From Muribaculaceae bacterium Isolate-013 (NCI) (GTDB lineage: Bacteria > Bacteroidota > Bacteroidia > Bacteroidales > Muribaculaceae), in the NCBI GenBank assembly GCA_004102785.1, contig SCEJ01000017.1:1-55766 (forward strand): DNA of 55,766 nt, in the 5' to 3' direction. Within the stretch, counting starts at the first letter, position 1. Each line of letters begins with the position of its first letter. The translations under genes were made by a program, and so were the position numbers. Below the pieces are notes generated by a model. The model saw nothing but the letters and a program-made list of their open reading frames with translations, was not told the DNA's origin and searched no databases. This document shows positions 51,297-55,766 of this stretch, in pieces.

Positions 51297-52378
51297 GATT
51301 TATCAGTTTTTGAGGGTTTGTGAATAGTATCAGTATCCGGGTTGTACCGTTCAACTGACACAAGAGTGAGTTGCAGATCATCTATGAGTTTCTGCAAAAT
51401 TGGATTACAGCGTATCATTGATTGCAGTATCGCTTGGTCAGGCTCGATTTGCAGCAGATAATCTGCTATGTCGAGTCCGGCTGTTCGCTCGTCATCGGTG
51501 GCAACTTCTTCAAGGAAGTTGAAGATGCTTGCCTCGATACCGAGACTGCGTAGCAAACTCAGTTTCTGCCGCCATTGGTCTGTCGCGCCAATATCGGGAT
51601 ACAGGATAACCTGACAGCCGCGGAGAACACGAAGTGCGTCGGCATTAAAGCAACCGTTTTTACCACCTGTCGCCAGCCACACATATACGGGCAGATAATA
51701 CGCCGCAACAAGAGCGGTCTTCTCGCTCTCGACGATGGCAACCGGCTTGCCTCTGTTCATCGGCAAGAGGTGTTCGCCGAAAAAGCACTGACGCAGATTG
51801 AAGTCGGGCATCTTTAACAGCGAGTGAACCCATGTCACATGATTGAATGGCTCCTTGACACGCTTACCGCTGTCGGCATTATAGAGCATGACCTTTCCTG
51901 TGCGGGTGTCTCCATTGGCATCGGTCTGCCAGAACACGCATGACCCCGGCCAGTGTTTCGATGTGCCTACGCGATAATCCTTCATTAGTCGGAGCGCGTC
52001 CTCTGCTCCGAACTTGGAGCGGAGGAACAGATAGAGATTGTTCTTCTCATATCCGTGCAGAGTCTGTGAAACAGTCTCTGTTGCAACAAAGGATGTCAGT
52101 TTTCGCTGCTCGGTCGGTTTGGCTCGCCATGCTGACGGAGTTGCGAAATCGCAGTGCAAGGGCTTCGCATGAGGATTACGGTCGAAATATTCCTTCGGCG
52201 TAAGATGATAGCCGCAGCTCTGTTCATGGTCACACCTGCCGACATCGTCGGGAAACGAGATTTGTTTCTCGGTGTCGATATACCTGCTAAAGCAACGCTT
52301 CTTGTGGCAGGCGGGGCAAGTGTGCCGTGTAGCCACTCCTTTGTATGGCTGGAGAATGAATCGGTGTGTATTATTCAT
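51293..52378 (-). CDS. DUF6371/toprim primase-like protein
   Basis: A 361-aa protein. The N-terminal zinc-finger region has Cys pairs CPACHKKRC and GRCDHEQSCGYH (residues 19-57). A toprim-type domain follows with VAIVESEKTALVAAYY and the VILYPDIGAT acidic strand. This combination is found in Bacteroides mobilizable elements together with DUF3987 proteins and suggests primer synthesis or replication of the transferred element. The DUF6371 label is from memory of the family layout. Confidence 0.7.
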   Translation of the reverse strand: MNNTHRFILQPYKGVATRHTCPACHKKRCFSRYIDTEKQISFPDDVGRCDHEQSCGYHLTPKEYFDRNPHAKPLHCDFATPSAWRAKPTEQRKLTSFVATETVSQTLHGYEKNNLYLFLRSKFGAEDALRLMKDYRVGTSKHWPGSCVFWQTDANGDTRTGKVMLYNADSGKRVKEPFNHVTWVHSLLKMPDFNLRQCFFGEHLLPMNRGKPVAIVESEKTALVAAYYLPVYVWLATGGKNGCFNADALRVLRGCQVILYPDIGATDQWRQKLSLLRSLGIEASIFNFLEEVATDDERTAGLDIADYLLQIEPDQAILQSMIRCNPILQKLIDDLQLTLVSVERYNPDTDTIHKPSKTDKS

Positions 52379-52468
52379 AGATTCTCAAAAAATCGGTTCG
52401 CACTATCTGCATTATCTGCATTTTGGTTGGAGGAAAATGCAGAAAGTGCAGAAAATGCAGGTTTACAG

Positions 52469-53848
52469 TCATATCTTGCCATAAATTCCATGACGTATTT
52501 TCTGAAAGTGAATCCCGGTGAAACGCCTGATAAAATCCTTGAAAGTACGCTCCGGCATAGAATTGTCGGCGGCGATTTCAACACCCTGTTCAGTTGTGAA
52601 CTCATCAGGTAGAGCCGACATCACGGCTCTTTGCAGTTCCGACAGCGACAGCTCGCGGATAATGCCCTGTACTCTTGTGGCGGTTGTCTTGAAATAGTCC
52701 ACAAGTGATATGGCATTTTCAACCGAGACAAGATCTATTTCCGATTTGTCAGCTTCACCACATGCCCAGCGCGCCATTTGCATTATTAGACAAAAGCGTA
52801 TGGCATGGAAATCAAACTTGTTATAGACACCTTTCAGTGCGTCACTTTCCTCCCGGTTGCATTCCTCAGTGTTCTGACGTTGCCATTCGTAGAGTCGCGA
52901 TTTTGCCTTAGGAGTGAAAGGCAGGATACCGGCGACGATATTGCCGTTATCATCGGTTTCGTAGGGCATCGCCACAAGTCTGCCGATGATGTCAGCCCAT
53001 GCCGCTTCGATGTCGAACGACGGTTCTCTGTCGCTCCACGGCTGCTTGTCCTGATTGCCGGGCATAACGAACAGCAGACGGTCAATGAAACCATTTGAGG
53101 TGCGACTTCCCTGAGCCAGCTCATTCAATATGCCGTTCTGTATAGTGCCCACAACCGAGATAAAAGGACGGCTGATATAAACCGAGTTTTTCACGCCTTT
53201 GCGGTCGGAGAACGACGGATTGGCATTGAACAGTTTGAGCCAATATTCCTCGTCAGAGCCTTTGTTGTAGCGGTTGAAGTTCTTGAACCATCCTGCAAGC
53301 TCGTCATTCCACATAAGTATGCCACGCAGATTCTGCGAGTGAATAAGCAGCATAGCTTCCGGGGTGGCGTCAGAAATAAGAAAACGTTTGCATACCGGGG
53401 CCACAGGGTGCGGGTCTGTACGCTCCTTCATCGGCAGTTCACGCTGACGCTCGTATTCCTCGCACTCCTTGACGTATGCGCGTGTTGCCTTACCGTCCAG
53501 CTCCGTGAACGGACGTATGGCGAAATTCAGCGGATGCGACTTACAGGCACCGGGTCTGCCGACAAGAGCCATGAAAAGAATCGCGCTCTCATCCCATTTC
53601 CCCTTGAGCCGGGCGAAATGGGTATTGCCGATACCCAGCCCGACGGCCACAAGCATAGCCCCTGCCAGATAATCCACCGGGTAACCGTAACACTCGTTCG
53701 CCTCCCGCACGATACGTTGAATCTTCATAGGCATTGCACCCAAAGGGAAATCGCCGCCTTTAATCTTCACGCTCATGTCAACAGCCTTGCCGAGCACGAG
53801 CATCGGGTCGATACCTTTTCTGTCAGATACGCTCTTTTCCATACTCAT
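52469..53848 (-). CDS. DUF3987 replication-associated ATPase
   Basis: 459 aa from the ATG at 53848. The Walker A-like segment is GRPGACKS, with later LMWNDELAGWF and FISVVGTIQNGILNELAQGSRTSNGFIDRLLFVMPG, the hallmarks of DUF3987. These proteins are D5/primase-helicase-like and always travel with the HTH and toprim genes in such elements. The chosen start overlaps the HTH gene by 26 bp. The 90 bp after it, before the toprim gene, show nothing. Confidence 0.8.
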   Translation of the reverse strand: MSMEKSVSDRKGIDPMLVLGKAVDMSVKIKGGDFPLGAMPMKIQRIVREANECYGYPVDYLAGAMLVAVGLGIGNTHFARLKGKWDESAILFMALVGRPGACKSHPLNFAIRPFTELDGKATRAYVKECEEYERQRELPMKERTDPHPVAPVCKRFLISDATPEAMLLIHSQNLRGILMWNDELAGWFKNFNRYNKGSDEEYWLKLFNANPSFSDRKGVKNSVYISRPFISVVGTIQNGILNELAQGSRTSNGFIDRLLFVMPGNQDKQPWSDREPSFDIEAAWADIIGRLVAMPYETDDNGNIVAGILPFTPKAKSRLYEWQRQNTEECNREESDALKGVYNKFDFHAIRFCLIMQMARWACGEADKSEIDLVSVENAISLVDYFKTTATRVQGIIRELSLSELQRAVMSALPDEFTTEQGVEIAADNSMPERTFKDFIRRFTGIHFQKIRHGIYGKI

Positions 53849-54140
53849 TAAGGACTTTGTTAACAGCCGACGTGCGGTAATACACTTTCGCGCCCACAAG
53901 CACGGCTTCAAGATATTTGCTCCTACGCCAGTTTCTAAGGGTGTTGGCGCATACACCAAGCATCCGCATCACCTCCAAACGGGGAATAAGCGGATCTGTG
54001 TCCGCCGCCTTCAACGTAGGCAGCAGTTCCTCCTTGGTCTTTGCTACTATATAGTCGGCAAATTCCTTGAGGTCGCACAGGGGGATGGCCAGTGTAAGCC
54101 CAGCCACTCCTTCCTGCAAAAGTTCGGATAAACCTGTCAT
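53823..54140 (-). CDS. HTH_17 DNA-binding protein, first gene of the replication/mobilization operon
   Basis: 105 aa from the ATG at 54140; an in-frame ATG at 54290 is possible. The C-terminal HTH_17 domain is LIPRLEVMRMLGVCANTLRNWRRSKYLEAVLVGAKVYYRTSAVNKVL. It may control the operon or serve in excision with the integrase at 38002. It overlaps the DUF3987 gene. Confidence 0.75.
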   Translation of the reverse strand: MTGLSELLQEGVAGLTLAIPLCDLKEFADYIVAKTKEELLPTLKAADTDPLIPRLEVMRMLGVCANTLRNWRRSKYLEAVLVGAKVYYRTSAVNKVLNEYGKERI

Positions 54141-54344
54141 GTTGATTTTATTCGCGTCGTCTGGGTTAAGACATTGACCGCACCGACAACAGTTAAATGC
54201 AGTCAAAGGCTGTTCAGCCTGACGCATCGGCAATCGTATTGAGGCGTTGGGGGCGACCGGTCTATTTTCCCCGTTGAGCCTCGTTACCACTATGCGTTTT
54301 CAGCGTTACAGCGGTGCAAAGAAAGCACAAATCTCGTGCACTTG

Positions 54345-54352
54345 CAAATGTA
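54345..54352 (-). promoter_or_regulatory. Promoter of the leftward replication/mobilization operon
   Basis: On the leftward strand the box reads TACATTTG, a perfect TAnnTTTG, with TTTA 21 bp upstream as an approximate -33 box. It would drive the operon from the HTH gene to 48557, about 5.7 kb. Apart from this box and the hairpin at 54455, 54141-54514 holds nothing seen. Confidence 0.5.
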
Positions 54353-54454
54353 TAACACTGATAGATAGTGGGTTAAATTCGTTTTGGTTCGTAACGAAAT
54401 AAAACGAAGAAATTTGTCTGAAATAGGGGTAAACCAAACTGCCAAAAACGACAA

Positions 54455-54484
54455 AAGCCACCCGACAAAATTGTCAGATGGCTT
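54455..54484 (-). terminator. Terminator after the DUF6043-like gene
   Basis: AAGCCA/TGGCTT and GACAA/TTGTC stems with a 3x3 internal loop, 30 bp after the stop of the gene at 54515. On the leftward strand TTTTGT follows. Confidence 0.6.
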
Positions 54485-54514
54485 CTGCATTATGGTTTTG
54501 GTCGAGCGCTTATG

Positions 54515-55504
54515 TCAGTCGGCAAACATATAATCGGCTACACTCAGCTTCTCCCGGATGTCATTGTATTCGGAAATATACTCCGGCCGCTCGAACATTC
54601 GGATTTTGTTGCCCTTGTACTCGGTAAGCTCCATATAGCTCTTGTGACCCTCCTGTATGCTGCGCGGGGTTGGGATTGGTATTCCGGGATTATCCTTGTA
54701 TCTTTCGGAGAGAGCGGAATGAAACTCGACGATATTGGTTCTCGCCAACGCCTGCCCCTCGTTAAGCACGATAAATAGCATGGCGAAATCCTTGCCGCTA
54801 TTGCGTATCTTCACATGGTTGTCGATGCAGTCAAAGAGATAATTGTCGCCATTGGGCAAAAGCTCGGTCAACGGGCGACGACGGGCGGCTCTGCCCGGAG
54901 CACCTTTCTTTCCTGCGGGTTTTACAAATTCCCGTATTTCTTCCGAAGCTGTCTTCAACTTGGCGATGGTCTTGGCGGTAACGTTAGGTTCGCTGCCCAT
55001 CTCGCGCTGTTCCTCGACAAAGTTAGCCCAGTCCTCTTCTGTTCGGCCTTTCAATGCTATGCTGCTCTTGATTATCCACTTGATATGATGTTTCGCTCCC
55101 AAGCGTATAAGAAAATTAGTCTTGGGATTTCTGATAAGGTCTTCTCCGTACTCCACCATACACTCGAAGCTGCGCCCGTAGAACATCCATGCCAACATCG
55201 GCAGGAAAATGTTGCCGGGTATGTGGGGAGTATTCAGCCCTGTCAGCAGATGGTTCTCCATGCCTCCCTCGACAAGCATCTTTTCTAGATGGCCCACATC
55301 ATTCGAGCTGTCATCTTTAAGATGCAGCAGCACGGCTGTCTCAAATTGCGGCATGAAAGCCTTGGCATGGTTGAATACCGCGATGAAGCCGGGACCCTCG
55401 CGGTCATGCATCCAGTCGGTGAAGTTGCAGTATTCCTCGTGGTGTGTGGCTTTCCATTCGCGGAGAAGCCCTTTTGCGTGTTCAATTTTTTCCTCGTTGT
55501 TCAT
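54515..55504 (-). CDS. DUF6043-like hypothetical protein
   Basis: 329 aa from the ATG at 55504 (MNNEEKIEHAKGLLREWKATHHEEYCNF). It is soluble and mostly helical, with a basic patch (KPAGKKGAPGRAARRRPL) and a C-terminal part NIVEFHSALSERYKDNPGIPIP. It resembles the DUF6043 proteins found beside integrases and mobilization genes in Bacteroidales; this label is uncertain. It has its own terminator and lies at the right end of the element. Confidence 0.6.
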   Translation of the reverse strand: MNNEEKIEHAKGLLREWKATHHEEYCNFTDWMHDREGPGFIAVFNHAKAFMPQFETAVLLHLKDDSSNDVGHLEKMLVEGGMENHLLTGLNTPHIPGNIFLPMLAWMFYGRSFECMVEYGEDLIRNPKTNFLIRLGAKHHIKWIIKSSIALKGRTEEDWANFVEEQREMGSEPNVTAKTIAKLKTASEEIREFVKPAGKKGAPGRAARRRPLTELLPNGDNYLFDCIDNHVKIRNSGKDFAMLFIVLNEGQALARTNIVEFHSALSERYKDNPGIPIPTPRSIQEGHKSYMELTEYKGNKIRMFERPEYISEYNDIREKLSVADYMFAD

Positions 55505-55638
55505 AAATGGGGGGATAGTTGTTGCAGCACGAAAAATTCGCACCGAAATACAAAACAAGCACCCCGGCCATAATGTTTGAGAAAATTTAACACTCAACAT
55601 CGAAAAATTTTTGTCCACATCAGCGCAGCTCTTCATTT

Positions 55639-55766
55639 GGGGTCAGCGGATTTTTCCGGTGGGCGGGAGAGAGTATCAAGAGTATAGTGTGGCCAGTCTG
55701 AACATAAAGAACTTGATGTCTCCGACTCCCCGGAACTGTGTTCTGAACGCCTTGATTTTGGCATTG
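55639..55766 (-). mobile_element. End of an ISAon1-type insertion sequence (cut by the window edge)
   Basis: The leftward frame entering from the right edge encodes NAKIKAFRTQFRGVGDIKFF... ending FRLATLYS at a TGA (55676-55678). This is the C-terminus of ISAon1-like (ISL3-related) DDE transposases. The putative terminal repeat GGGGTCAGCGG begins at 55639. The IS lies 18 bp beyond the TTTGTCCACATC motif and probably marks or truncates the right end of the mobilizable element. Confidence 0.65.

Overview
The window reads as accessory DNA of a Bacteroidales bacterium (Bacteroides, Parabacteroides or a Muribaculaceae relative). The evidence is a complete CTnDOT-type mob/tra gene set, -7 promoter boxes of the form TAnnTTTG, weak ribosome-binding sites, IntDOT-like tyrosine recombinases and many Bacteroidetes-specific conjugation families (DUF3408, DUF3872, DUF3873, DUF3876, DUF3945/DUF4099, DUF3987, DUF3989, DUF4133, DUF4134, DUF4141). 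No rRNA, tRNA or CRISPR array was seen. Essentially the whole window is mobile-element DNA.

Layout. (1) 1-2.7 kb: an AT-rich KAP/YobI-like NTPase gene whose P-loop half is missing. It is followed by a 133-bp nested inverted repeat that abuts the stop codon of mobC. (2) 2.8-29.7 kb: conjugation module. mobC, mobB and mobA run leftward from an oriT-like region at 6.5-6.9 kb. traA to traQ plus a lysozyme run rightward from 7.2 to 25.8 kb. An accessory operon with PcfJ- and PcfK-like genes runs leftward from 29.65 to 26.3 kb. Two ORF-bearing group II introns interrupt traG (VirB4 ATPase) and traN (VirB9-like), and removing them restores both reading frames exactly. (3) 29.65-31.1 kb: a 1.47-kb stretch with strong RNA-like hairpins and promoter boxes but at most one doubtful small gene. 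(4) 31.1-37.25 kb: a small integrase module with a DUF4099/DUF3945 protein, a type IA topoisomerase homologue that lacks its catalytic tyrosine, three excisionase-like HTH proteins and a tyrosine recombinase. (5) 37.9-55.6 kb: a second, mobilizable element. It has a tyrosine recombinase under a canonical promoter that overlaps repeats, a possible GNAT toxin-antitoxin pair, a TetR regulator, two tandem truncated RHS toxin genes with different tips and candidate immunity genes, and a leftward operon of HTH, DUF3987, toprim/DUF6371, DUF3408, MobC-like, relaxase and coiled-coil membrane protein. A DUF6043-like gene and the end of an ISAon1-type insertion sequence lie at the right edge.

How it fits together. 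MobA/MobB would nick at the oriT-like palindromes, MobC would couple the DNA to the channel, and TraE-TraQ would build the mating pore. The right-hand element has its own relaxase but no channel genes, so it would need a conjugative element such as the one on the left for transfer. Assembly of that channel would depend on two separate intron-splicing events. The most unusual features are the intron pair and its differing endonuclease decay, the active-site-less topoisomerase homologue with a leader that can fold two ways, and the RHS tandem with a 1.6-kb duplicated core.
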